Shown here piece by piece: positions 44,395-52,142 of a stretch of 64,000 nucleotides of DNA. Positions within the stretch are counted from its first letter, which is position 1, and each line of letters starts with the position of its first letter. The stretch lies in NCBI RefSeq assembly GCF_014650675.1, contig NZ_BMVK01000024.1, forward strand, positions 35,847-99,846, read 5' to 3'. The translations under genes were made by a program, and so were the position numbers. This DNA comes from Streptomyces anulatus (GTDB taxonomy: Bacteria > Actinomycetota > Actinomycetes > Streptomycetales > Streptomycetaceae). The notes below the pieces were generated by a model. The model saw nothing but the letters and a program-made list of their open reading frames with translations. It made no database searches and had not been told where the DNA came from.

Positions 44395-45251
44395 AGGACC
44401 TCACCGAGCGCTCCGCCGGAGCCATCCGCATCGCACCGCGCGCCGGAATCGTGATCACCATGGCGGCCTTCCTCGGCCTGGTCGCCTTCTTCTGGCCGTT
44501 CGTCGTCGCCCCGGGCAGGCTCGGCGCGAGCTACGCGCCGCCGCTGATCTTCGGGGTGCTGCTGGTCCTCGTCCTGTGCGTGGTGGTCTCCGAGATCGCC
44601 GAGGGCGGCATCAACTCCAAGGCCCTGGCGATGCTCGGGGTGCTGTCCGCCGTGAACGCGGCGCTGCGCCCGCTCGGCGCGGGGACGGCGGGCATCGAGA
44701 CGGTGTTCTTCGTCCTGGTCCTGGCGGGCCGTGTCTACGGTCCCGGCTTCGGCTTCACCCTGGGCTGCACGTCCCTCTTCGCCTCCGCGCTGATCACCGG
44801 CGGGGTCGGCCCGTGGATGCCGTACCAGATGTTCGGCTGCGCGTTCGTCGGGATGCTCGCGGGCCTGCTGCCCCGGGCCACCGGACGCCGCGAGGTCCTG
44901 ATGCTCGCCGTCTACGGGTCGCTCTCGGGCTACCTCTTCGGATTTCTGCTGAACCTGTCCTTCTGGCCGTTCTCGGTGGACCCGAACAGCTCCATCGCCT
45001 ATCTTCCCGGTCTCCCCTTCACCGAACAGTGGCAGCGCTACCTGGCGTTCGACGTCGCGACGTCCCTGGGCTGGGACACCGGACGCGCCGTCACGAACTT
45101 CGTCTGCGTCATGCTCGCGGGCCCCGCCGTGCTCACCACTTTCCGCCGGGCGGCCCGAAAGGCGCGTTTCCGGGCTCCGGTCCGCTTCGCTACCAGGAAA
45201 CCGGGCGGCGGGGCGCCCGCGGGGATAGATTCGGGGGCGAAGAGACCGTGA
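44391..45251 (+). CDS. ECF transporter substrate-binding S component (predicted cobalamin-specific)
   Basis: A 286-residue integral membrane protein with about six hydrophobic helices (MAAFLGLVAFFWPFVVAP, PPLIFGVLLVLVLCVVVSEIAEGG, FGFTLGCTSLFASALITGGVGPWMPYQMFGCAFVGMLAGLLP, GSLSGYLFGFLLNLSFW). This is the usual S-component layout, with a basic C-terminal tail. GTG 44391 overlaps the ATPase stop. Specificity cannot be read directly. The cobalamin riboswitch heading the operon and the toroid proteins make vitamin B12 or a precursor the best guess, cobalt-type substrates being the alternative. Confidence 0.85.
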   Translation: MKDLTERSAGAIRIAPRAGIVITMAAFLGLVAFFWPFVVAPGRLGASYAPPLIFGVLLVLVLCVVVSEIAEGGINSKALAMLGVLSAVNAALRPLGAGTAGIETVFFVLVLAGRVYGPGFGFTLGCTSLFASALITGGVGPWMPYQMFGCAFVGMLAGLLPRATGRREVLMLAVYGSLSGYLFGFLLNLSFWPFSVDPNSSIAYLPGLPFTEQWQRYLAFDVATSLGWDTGRAVTNFVCVMLAGPAVLTTFRRAARKARFRAPVRFATRKPGGGAPAGIDSGAKRP

Positions 45252-45272
45252 TCGTTTCCGGGGGGAACAACG

Positions 45273-45821
45273 ATGGACTGGGGCACGCTTCTCGCGACGG
45301 TGAGCGGCGGTTTCATCGCCATATCGGGCACCGTGCTGGCCGACCGCCTGCGCCAGCGCCATGAGAAGGACCGCGGGGCCGAGGAGCGACGGCGCGCGGT
45401 GTACATCGAGTTCATCGCCGCCGTCGGGAGATGTCACACACGGCTGCGCGGCATAGCCCAGGCCCAGGATCCGGCCGTCGACCCCGACCTGGCCGCCCGT
45501 GCGGCACTCGACGAAGCGGCCGTCCACGAGGTGCGCGAGCGCTTCTTCATCGACGCCTCCGCCGACGTGGCCGGCGCCGGACAGGCGATGTTCCAGCAGC
45601 TGCGCGCCGTCCAGCGCGTCGTGGGCACCGGCGCCACGCACACCTCTCCGGCCTTCCACGACGCCTACCACCCCTACCTCGACATGGTGTGGGCCTACCG
45701 GGTGGCGGTGCGCGGGGAGCTGAAGGACCGGACGTTCTCGCCCGCGTCCTTCGGGTGGGACGCCTGGGACGGCAGGGAACGGTGTCCGGTGTGCCGGGAG
45801 GAGCTCACCGCGGGAGCGTGA
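45273..45821 (+). CDS. Hypothetical membrane-anchored protein with C-terminal CPVC motif
   Basis: A 182-residue protein. One N-terminal membrane helix (TLLATVSGGFIAISGTVLADRLR) is followed by a long charged helical region (RQRHEKDRGAEERRRAVYIEFIAAVG) and a C-terminal tail containing CPVC, a possible zinc knuckle. It begins 21 bases after the ECF operon with a GGGGGG ribosome site, so it may be cotranscribed. Similar single-helix Streptomyces proteins have no known function. Confidence 0.72.
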   Translation: MDWGTLLATVSGGFIAISGTVLADRLRQRHEKDRGAEERRRAVYIEFIAAVGRCHTRLRGIAQAQDPAVDPDLAARAALDEAAVHEVRERFFIDASADVAGAGQAMFQQLRAVQRVVGTGATHTSPAFHDAYHPYLDMVWAYRVAVRGELKDRTFSPASFGWDAWDGRERCPVCREELTAGA

Positions 45822-45902
45822 GGGCGGCGGGCGCTCCGTGTCCCCGTGGGTGCCGCCGCCGGGCGGTGGTGTCCCGGGACCCGTCGCCGGGCCCCGGTGC
45901 CG

Positions 45903-46346
45903 TCACCTGGCGCCGGGTTCCTGTCCGGGCACCGTGCGCACGCCGTCGTGGATCGAATGGGCCATGATCACGGGTCCGTTGTAGGTGCCGTCGTTGATCG
46001 TGTTGTGGTTGACCGACACGGTGGTACCGGCGGGCTGCCGGGGCGCCAGCTCGTCGAGCAGTCCTCGCAGCTCCTCCGCGGCCTCGGGATTGTCGCGCAG
46101 GGTCCGGCGGAGCCTCATCCGCCACTCCGCCGCGACGTCCGCGGCACCGTCCTCGTCTCCGTCGCGGCGGGCCGCGATCAGTTCCTCACGGGACTCCTCC
46201 AGCTCCGCGTCGATCACGTCGACGTCCTCGCCCCGCGCCAGGAACCGGGCCACCCGCCCGCGCGCCTGCGTCCAGGCCTCCGTCACCATCAGGCCCACGA
46301 AGGCCGTCGCCCCCGATGCCGCCAGTGCCGTCAACTCGGCTTCCAC
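45903..46346 (-). CDS. Hypothetical helical protein with N-terminal hydrophobic segment
   Basis: A 147-residue protein. After a short hydrophobic start (TALAASGATAFVGLMVTEAW) there is an acidic coiled region (DVIDAELEESREELIAARRDGDEDGAAD) and a C-terminal beta segment, VSVNHNTINDGTYNGPVIMAHSI. Such NxxxxGPVI beta tails occur in small Streptomyces proteins next to effector or defence-like genes, but no such partner is seen here. The function is unknown. Confidence 0.65.
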   Translation of the reverse strand: MEAELTALAASGATAFVGLMVTEAWTQARGRVARFLARGEDVDVIDAELEESREELIAARRDGDEDGAADVAAEWRMRLRRTLRDNPEAAEELRGLLDELAPRQPAGTTVSVNHNTINDGTYNGPVIMAHSIHDGVRTVPGQEPGAR

Positions 46347-46657
46347 CGAACCCCCTCCGCCTCACTTGTCGTGCCGGCGCGGGTGCACCACCCGTCGCTG
46401 GTGCAACCGTAGAGAGCGATCCGCCCCCACGGAAGCGGATTCAGGGGCGCGGCGCAGAGCAGTTCCGGCCAGGTCGGCCGGTCGTGCGGGGGGTGCCTGT
46501 GCGCCGCGCCGCCTTTCGGGGCCGTTCGGCCCGTTTCCGCTCGGGAGCGGCGGTCGCGCAACCATGCGCGCGCCGGATGCGTGATGATGGATGAGGGGCC
46601 GCGACACGACGGCGTCGCGCCGACGCCGCCGGCCGACGCCCCGGAAGGGCGGTCGCC
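46347..46657. other. Intergenic region, divergent promoters
   Basis: About 310 bases between divergent genes. It holds a small inverted repeat, TGCACCA/TGGTGCA (near 46386-46409), close to the leftward start. No conserved ORF, RNA gene or known operator could be recognised. Confidence 0.4.
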
Positions 46658-47614
46658 ATGTCCGCAGCCGGAATCAGGACCTCTGCCGCAGTGCTGTTCA
46701 CCGCGCTCGTGCTGCTCGTCGCGGCCGCGTGCACGGGCGGGGACGGGTCGTCGCCCTCGCCCCGCAGCAGCTCTCCCTCCGGCACGGGCCGGGCCGACGT
46801 ACTCGCCGTGAAGATCGACAATGTGGCGCCCGCACGCCCCCACACCGGTCTGGAGCGGGCCGACATCGTCTACGTCGAGCAGGTGGAGGCCGGCCTGAGC
46901 CGGATTCTCGCCGTGTACTCCTCCGCTCTGCCGCCGGTCGTCGGGCCGGTACGCAGTGCGCGGGAGACCGATCTGGAGCTGCTGCGGCAGTTCGACCGGC
47001 CGACTCTGGCCTTCTCGGGGGCCCAGAGCAGGCTGCTGCCGGTCATCGACCGCGCGCCGCTGGACCCCGTGCCGCCCTCGAAGGCGCCGGGGGCGTACTT
47101 CCGGGGCCAGGAGCGGCCCGCGCCGCACAATCTCTATCTGCGGCCGGAGCGGATCCCGTTCGAGGCCTCCGGTGTGAACGCCGTCGCGGAGCTGGGGCTC
47201 GAGGTCGGCGCGCCGCCTCCCGGCGGGGAGCCGGAGGACAGCCGCACGGTTCGCTATCCGTCCGCGTCCGTGACGTTCACCTGGTCCGCCGAACGCGAGC
47301 GGTGGCTCGTCTCCCTGGACGGCTCCCCCGCCCGCACCGCCGAGGGCGGGCGGCTCGGGGCCGGTACGGTCGTCGTCCAGGACGTGACCGTACGGCCGTC
47401 CGACTTCCGCGACCGGTCCGGGAACACCAGCCCGTTCACCGAGACCGTGGGTTCGGGAAGCGCGGTCGTCCTGCGGGACGGCCGGGCGTACGAGGCCCGG
47501 TGGGCACGGAGCGCGGCCGACGCGGACACGGTGTACACCACCCCCGACGGACAGCGCGTCGATCTCGCCGAAGGGCCGCTGTGGATCCTGTACGCGCCGC
47601 GCGGGGGCGCCTGA
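46658..47614 (+). CDS. DUF3048 domain lipoprotein
   Basis: A 318-residue exported lipoprotein with lipobox VAAACTG near residue 25. The DUF3048 core follows (AVKIDNVAPARPHTGLERADIVYVEQVEAGLSRILAVY, VGPVRSARETDLELL, LAFSGAQ), then the C-terminal half (PSASVTFTWSAERERWLVSLDG, TVVVQDVTVRPSDF, WILYAPRGG). Relatives such as YerB are extracytoplasmic proteins of unknown enzymatic role. The upstream GGAAGG supports ATG 46658. Confidence 0.88.
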   Translation: MSAAGIRTSAAVLFTALVLLVAAACTGGDGSSPSPRSSSPSGTGRADVLAVKIDNVAPARPHTGLERADIVYVEQVEAGLSRILAVYSSALPPVVGPVRSARETDLELLRQFDRPTLAFSGAQSRLLPVIDRAPLDPVPPSKAPGAYFRGQERPAPHNLYLRPERIPFEASGVNAVAELGLEVGAPPPGGEPEDSRTVRYPSASVTFTWSAERERWLVSLDGSPARTAEGGRLGAGTVVVQDVTVRPSDFRDRSGNTSPFTETVGSGSAVVLRDGRAYEARWARSAADADTVYTTPDGQRVDLAEGPLWILYAPRGGA

Positions 47615-47639
47615 GCGACGGCTCGCCGAAGCGCCGGAG

Positions 47640-47681
47640 GGGCGTCCGGGCGGCGGGGCGGGCCCCACCGTCCGGACGCCC
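47640..47681. terminator. Hairpin between convergent DUF3048 and GH16 genes
   Basis: GGGCGTCCGG (47640-47649) pairs exactly with 47672-47681. The GC-rich loop can extend the pairing. It serves as a likely shared terminator. Confidence 0.6.
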
Positions 47682-47696
47682 GGGGTGCGTGGTTTC

Positions 47697-49430
47697 CTAC
47701 TGCCAGACCTTGATGTAGTCGACGCTCATCTTCTGCGGGAAGCGCGTGGTGGCGTCGGGCGGGCCGGGCCAGTCGCCGCCGACCGCGTTGTTGAGGATGA
47801 GGAAGAAGTCGTGGTCGAACACCCACGGCCCGCGGGTGCGCTCCAGCTCCTCCTTGTCGACCGTGTGCGTGACCTGGCCGTCCACCCGGAACGTCATGCC
47901 CTTGCTGTTCCAGTCGACGGCGAAGGTGTGGAAGTCGTCGGCGAAGTCCGCGCCCCCGGGCAGTGAGTAGGGGGCTCCGTAGCCGGCCGCACCGTTGTAG
48001 GCGGGGGCGTGCAGCGTCGAGTACGTGGTGTTCGGCTCCTTGCCGACGTGCTCCATGATGTCGATCTCACCGGTGTAGGGCCACGGACGCCCCTGGTCGA
48101 AGTAGTCCGCGCCCAGCATCCAGAACGCGGGCCACAGCCCCTGCGTACCGGAGACCTTGATGCGCGCCTCGACCCGGCCGTAGGTGAACTGGAACTTCCC
48201 GTAGGTGTTGAGCCGCGCCGAGGTGTACTGGCACGTGGTGCTGCCGCTCAGCGGGTCGGGCGGGCAGGCGGAGCCGGGCGTCGGCTCGCGGCGGGCCTCC
48301 AGGACGAGGCTGCCGTTGCCATCCTGGGCGGCGTTCTTGTTCTCGGTGTAGTACTCCAGCTCGTTGTTGGGGCCGGAGCCCGTCTCCGGGACCCACTTCG
48401 CGGGGTCGGGCACCGCACCGGCGGGGCCGTTGAACTCGTCGCTGAAGACCAGCCGGTCGTACGTGGGCTCCGCGGGCAGCGGCGGTGCGGGGTTCGGCGC
48501 TCCGCCGGTGCCCCAGACCTGGAACTCCCAGAGCGAGTAGCCGTATTCACCGCTGCGCTGCGTGGCGTACAGGCGTACGTGCCGGCCGGTGCCGCTGACG
48601 TCCAGCGTCTCCTTGAAGCCCGTGCCCGACGCGGTCTCGTGGATCGTCGTCCAGTCGGTCCCGTTGTCGGAGACCTCGATCCGGTAGGCCCTGGCGTGGG
48701 CCGGGTCCCACTGGAGGACGACCCGGTCGATCTCGGCGCGGGCGCCGAGGTCGACCGCGATCCAGCCCGGGTCGGTCCAGCCGCCCTCGGGGCTGGTGGC
48801 CCAGCGGCTGGCGGGGTCACGGTCGAACGCCTTGTCCGGGGAGCACTCCCAGCAGGTTCCGTCGTGCTGGGAGGTCGAGGCGGAGCCGGTCCTGCCGTAG
48901 GAGAGCAGGACGTCGTCGCCGGGGGCGGTGCCGCCGGTGCTGGAGTAGACCTGGAACTCGTGGAGGGAGTAGCCCCAGGCGGTGGCGCGCTCGGTGCCGT
49001 GCATCCGGATGTAGCGGCCGGTTCCGGAGACCGTCAGCGTCTCGACGCCGCCGGCGCCGGTCGTGGTGGAGTGGATCGTGGTCCACTGCTGTCCGTCGCC
49101 GGAGACTTCGAGGCGATAGCCCTTGGCGTACGCGGCCTCCCAGTCCAGGACCACCTGCCCGATCGAGGTGCTCGCGCCCAGGTCGATGCGGAGCCACTCG
49201 TCGTCGCCGAAGGCGCTGGACCAGCGTGTGGCGGTGTCTCCGTCCACGGCGGCCGCCGCACCGAAGGGGCCTTCGGTACTGGAGGCGGTGGCCGGCTTTC
49301 CCTGGGAGACGAGAACGGCCGCGGCGGCGGCGCGTTCCGGGGCGACGGCCACCGAGAGGGTGAACAGGAGGGCCACGACGGCCATGACCGCCAGGGCGCC
49401 GCGCGACCGTGGTGTTCCACGGGCTTCCAT
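47697..49430 (-). CDS. Secreted GH16 beta-glucanase with two discoidin (F5/8C, CBM32-like) domains
   Basis: A 577-residue secreted enzyme. The signal peptide is about 1-37. The first discoidin domain is about 38-165 (PATASSTEGPFGAAAAVDGDTATRWSS), the second about 175-315 (DPASRWATSPEGGWTDPGWIAVDLG), and the GH16 catalytic domain about 325-577 with EIDIME at 455-460 (nucleophile and acid/base Glu). GH16 of this type cleaves beta-1,3 or mixed beta-glucans, such as fungal cell-wall laminarin. ATG 49430 has AGGAG five bases upstream. A LacI-type palindrome lies at 49463-49478. Confidence 0.93.
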   Translation of the reverse strand: MEARGTPRSRGALAVMAVVALLFTLSVAVAPERAAAAAVLVSQGKPATASSTEGPFGAAAAVDGDTATRWSSAFGDDEWLRIDLGASTSIGQVVLDWEAAYAKGYRLEVSGDGQQWTTIHSTTTGAGGVETLTVSGTGRYIRMHGTERATAWGYSLHEFQVYSSTGGTAPGDDVLLSYGRTGSASTSQHDGTCWECSPDKAFDRDPASRWATSPEGGWTDPGWIAVDLGARAEIDRVVLQWDPAHARAYRIEVSDNGTDWTTIHETASGTGFKETLDVSGTGRHVRLYATQRSGEYGYSLWEFQVWGTGGAPNPAPPLPAEPTYDRLVFSDEFNGPAGAVPDPAKWVPETGSGPNNELEYYTENKNAAQDGNGSLVLEARREPTPGSACPPDPLSGSTTCQYTSARLNTYGKFQFTYGRVEARIKVSGTQGLWPAFWMLGADYFDQGRPWPYTGEIDIMEHVGKEPNTTYSTLHAPAYNGAAGYGAPYSLPGGADFADDFHTFAVDWNSKGMTFRVDGQVTHTVDKEELERTRGPWVFDHDFFLILNNAVGGDWPGPPDATTRFPQKMSVDYIKVWQ

Positions 49431-49462
49431 GCGAACTCCTAGTGCTGTGAGGGGATGAGGCC

Positions 49463-49478
49463 GAGAGAGCGCTCCCCC
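49463..49478 (-). promoter_or_regulatory. LacI-type operator half-palindrome before the GH16 gene
   Basis: GAGAGAGCGCTCCCCC shares the GAGAGAGCGCTC core with the site at 49698-49713 and lies about 33 bases before the GH16 start. The central AGCGCT resembles LacI-family operators (compare CebR, TGGGAGCGCTCCCA). Confidence 0.65.
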
Positions 49479-49697
49479 GCAGTGGGGAGACTGACGGGCC
49501 CCCAGTGAACCGTCAAGACTTCCGACGGGGTTGATGCAAGCGCCCGGGAACGAGCGTCCGACTTGTCACCCTGACACCCGGTCAACTGCCCTTGCGCTTT
49601 CAGGAGATGAAACATCGCAGGGCCCGGTCGACGCGAAACGGCATTCCTGTGCACAACTCTTGACGTGACGGAAACACGGGAGAATCATTCGGCTACC

Positions 49698-49713
49698 GAG
49701 AGAGCGCTCTCTC
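49698..49713 (+). promoter_or_regulatory. Perfect 16-bp palindromic operator before the beta-helix gene
   Basis: GAGAGAGCGCTCTCTC is a perfect palindrome lying 62 bases before the start at 49776. It is nearly identical to the GH16-proximal site, so one LacI-family sugar-responsive repressor probably controls both divergent genes. No such regulator is encoded in this window. Confidence 0.7.
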
Positions 49714-49775
49714 CTTGTGGGAGCACGCCCGCCCCTGTTCCGCCCCGCCCAACCGACCTCTCAGGAGACTCCGAC

Positions 49776-51968
49776 ATGTCCGTTGCCCTCGTCAGACCCT
49801 CGCGGCCCCCGAAGGCCGCATCCCACCGATGGCGCGCCCTGGCTCTCGCCCTGGTCACCACGCTGGTCGCGACGCTGCTCGCGGCCGTGCAGGCGGCTCC
49901 GGCCCAGGCCGCTCCCGTCCTGCTCTCCCAGGGCGGCGCGGTCACGGCGTCGAGCCAGGAGAACGGCGGCACCGCCGCGGGCCACGCCGTCGACGGGGAC
50001 GGCGGAACGCGCTGGTCCAGCGCCTTCTCCGATCCCCAGTGGATACGGGTCGACCTCGGCTCCCCGGCCGTCCTCAGCCGGGTCGAACTCGCCTGGGAGG
50101 CCGCGCACGCGAAGAGCTACCGCATCGAACTCTCGGCCGACGGCAACACCTGGACGACCGCCTACAGCACCACCACCTCCGCGGGCGGCAACGAGACCCT
50201 CACCATCTCCGGCGAAGCCCGCTACGTGCGCCTGACCGGCACCGAGCGGGCCACCGGATACGGCTACTCGCTCTGGGAGTTCAAGGTCTTCGGCACCCGT
50301 GACGGCGGCGGCGGACCGGAGATCCCGGGCGGCGGCGACCTCGGTCCCAACGTCCATGTCTTCGACCCGTCGACACCCGACATCCAGGGCAAGGTCGACG
50401 AGATCTTCGAGCAGCAGGAGGAGGCCCAGTTCGGCAGCGGCCGGCACGCGCTCCTCTTCAAGCCGGGCACGTACGACGACATCAACGCGCAGATCGGCTT
50501 CTACACGCAGATCGCGGGTCTCGGGCTGAACCCGAACGACACCACGTTCAACGGTGATGTGACCGTGGACGCGGGCTGGTTCGACGGCAACGCGACGCAG
50601 AACTTCTGGCGTTCGGCGGAGAACCTGACCCTCAACCCGGTCTCCGGCACCAACCGCTGGGCGGTCTCCCAGGCGGCCCCGTTCCGCCGGATGCACGTCA
50701 AGGGCGGGCTGAACCTGGCCCCCGACGGGTACGGCTGGGCCAGCGGCGGCTACATCGCCGACAGCAAGATCGACGGCACCGTGGGACCGTACTCCCAGCA
50801 GCAGTGGTACACCCGCGACAGCTCGGTGGGCGGCTGGACCAACGCGGTCTGGAACATGACCTTCTCCGGAGTACAGGGCGCGCCCGCGTCCAGCTACCCG
50901 AACCCGCCGTACACCACGCTGGACACCACCCCGATCTCGCGCGAGAAGCCGTTCCTGTACCTCGACGGCAACGAGTACAAGGTCTTCGTCCCCGCGAAGC
51001 GCGTCAACGCTCGCGGCGTCTCATGGGACGGCGGCGCCCAGCAGGGCGAGTCCATTCCGCTGAACCGCTTCTACGTCGTCAAGCAGGGCGCCACGGCCGC
51101 GACGATCAACGCCGCGCTCACCCAGGGGCTGAACCTGCTGTTCACGCCCGGCGTTTACCACATCGACCAGACCATCAACGTGAACCGGGCGAACACGGTC
51201 GTGCTCGGCCTCGGCCTGGCCACGATCATCCCGGACAACGGCGTGACCGCGATGAAGGTCGCCGACGTCGACGGTGTGAAGCTCGCGGGCTTCCTCATCG
51301 ACGCCGGCCCGGTCAACTCCCCGACCCTGCTGGAGGTCGGGCCGCAGGGTGCGTCCGCCGACCACTCGGCGAACCCGACCTCGCTTCAGGACGTGTTCGT
51401 GCGGATCGGCGGCGCGGGCCCCGGCAAGGCGACCACGAGCATCGTCGTCAACAGCGACGACACGATCATCGACCACACCTGGGTGTGGCGTGCCGACCAC
51501 GGCGAGGGCTGGGGCTGGGAGACCAACCGGGCCGACTACGGCGTCCGCGTCAACGCCGACGACGTCCTGGCCACCGGCCTGTTCGTCGAGCACTTCAACA
51601 AGTACGACGTGGAGTGGTACGGCGAACGCGGCCGCACGATCTTCTTCCAGAACGAGAAGGCCTACGACGCCCCGAACCAGGCCGCCATCCAGAACGGCGA
51701 CACGAAGGGCTACGCCGCCTACCGCGTCGACGACTCCGTCGAACAGCACGAGGGCTGGGGCATGGGCAGCTACTGCTACTACAACGTCGACCCGACCATC
51801 GTGCAGGGCCACGGCTTCAAGGCCCCGGTGAAACCCGGCGTGAAGTTCCACAACCTGCTCGTCGTCTCGCTCGGCGGCAACGGCCAGTACGAGCACGTCA
51901 TCAACAACGTCGGGTCCCCCACCTCGGGAACGTCGACGGTCCCTTCGACCGTCGTCAACTTCCCCTGA
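49776..51968 (+). CDS. Secreted discoidin-domain plus right-handed beta-helix protein
   Basis: A 730-residue secreted protein. The signal peptide ends ...APAQA. One discoidin domain (about 45-178) is very similar to the first domain of the divergent GH16 enzyme. A roughly 530-residue region rich in parallel beta-helix features follows (HALLFKPGTYDDINAQIGFYTQIAGLG, INVNRANTVVLGLGLATIIPDNGVTAM, HTWVWRADHGEGWGWETNRADYGVRVNADD). Relatives are often labelled coagulation factor 5/8 type or adenylyl cyclase; the latter label is not supported. A GH55-like or other polysaccharide-active role fits the context, but no catalytic residues can be assigned. ATG 49776 follows AGGAGA. Confidence 0.82.
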   Translation: MSVALVRPSRPPKAASHRWRALALALVTTLVATLLAAVQAAPAQAAPVLLSQGGAVTASSQENGGTAAGHAVDGDGGTRWSSAFSDPQWIRVDLGSPAVLSRVELAWEAAHAKSYRIELSADGNTWTTAYSTTTSAGGNETLTISGEARYVRLTGTERATGYGYSLWEFKVFGTRDGGGGPEIPGGGDLGPNVHVFDPSTPDIQGKVDEIFEQQEEAQFGSGRHALLFKPGTYDDINAQIGFYTQIAGLGLNPNDTTFNGDVTVDAGWFDGNATQNFWRSAENLTLNPVSGTNRWAVSQAAPFRRMHVKGGLNLAPDGYGWASGGYIADSKIDGTVGPYSQQQWYTRDSSVGGWTNAVWNMTFSGVQGAPASSYPNPPYTTLDTTPISREKPFLYLDGNEYKVFVPAKRVNARGVSWDGGAQQGESIPLNRFYVVKQGATAATINAALTQGLNLLFTPGVYHIDQTINVNRANTVVLGLGLATIIPDNGVTAMKVADVDGVKLAGFLIDAGPVNSPTLLEVGPQGASADHSANPTSLQDVFVRIGGAGPGKATTSIVVNSDDTIIDHTWVWRADHGEGWGWETNRADYGVRVNADDVLATGLFVEHFNKYDVEWYGERGRTIFFQNEKAYDAPNQAAIQNGDTKGYAAYRVDDSVEQHEGWGMGSYCYYNVDPTIVQGHGFKAPVKPGVKFHNLLVVSLGGNGQYEHVINNVGSPTSGTSTVPSTVVNFP

Positions 51969-52057
51969 CCCGGGCCCATTCGGCCCGGACCCGGTGACCC
52001 GGGAGCGGGGGTCCGGCGCCGGTGTCCGGCGGCCCGGACCGGATCCCCGCGACCGGA

Positions 52058-52099
52058 GGGCGGCCCCCGGTGGACTCAACGGTCCTCCGGGGGCCGCCC
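52058..52099. terminator. 13-bp hairpin between convergent genes
   Basis: GGGCGGCCCCCGG (52058-52070) pairs exactly with 52087-52099. It lies between the beta-helix gene and the enolase gene. Confidence 0.65.
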
Positions 52100-52142
52100 G
52101 TTCCGCGCGCGAAGGGCCGGTGCCGGGGGTGTCCCCGCCCGG

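Noticed and set aside
49776..51968. Labelling the beta-helix protein as an adenylyl cyclase.
   Set aside because: No nucleotide cyclase motif is visible. The secretion signal, discoidin domain and beta-helix point to a polysaccharide-binding or degrading exoprotein.
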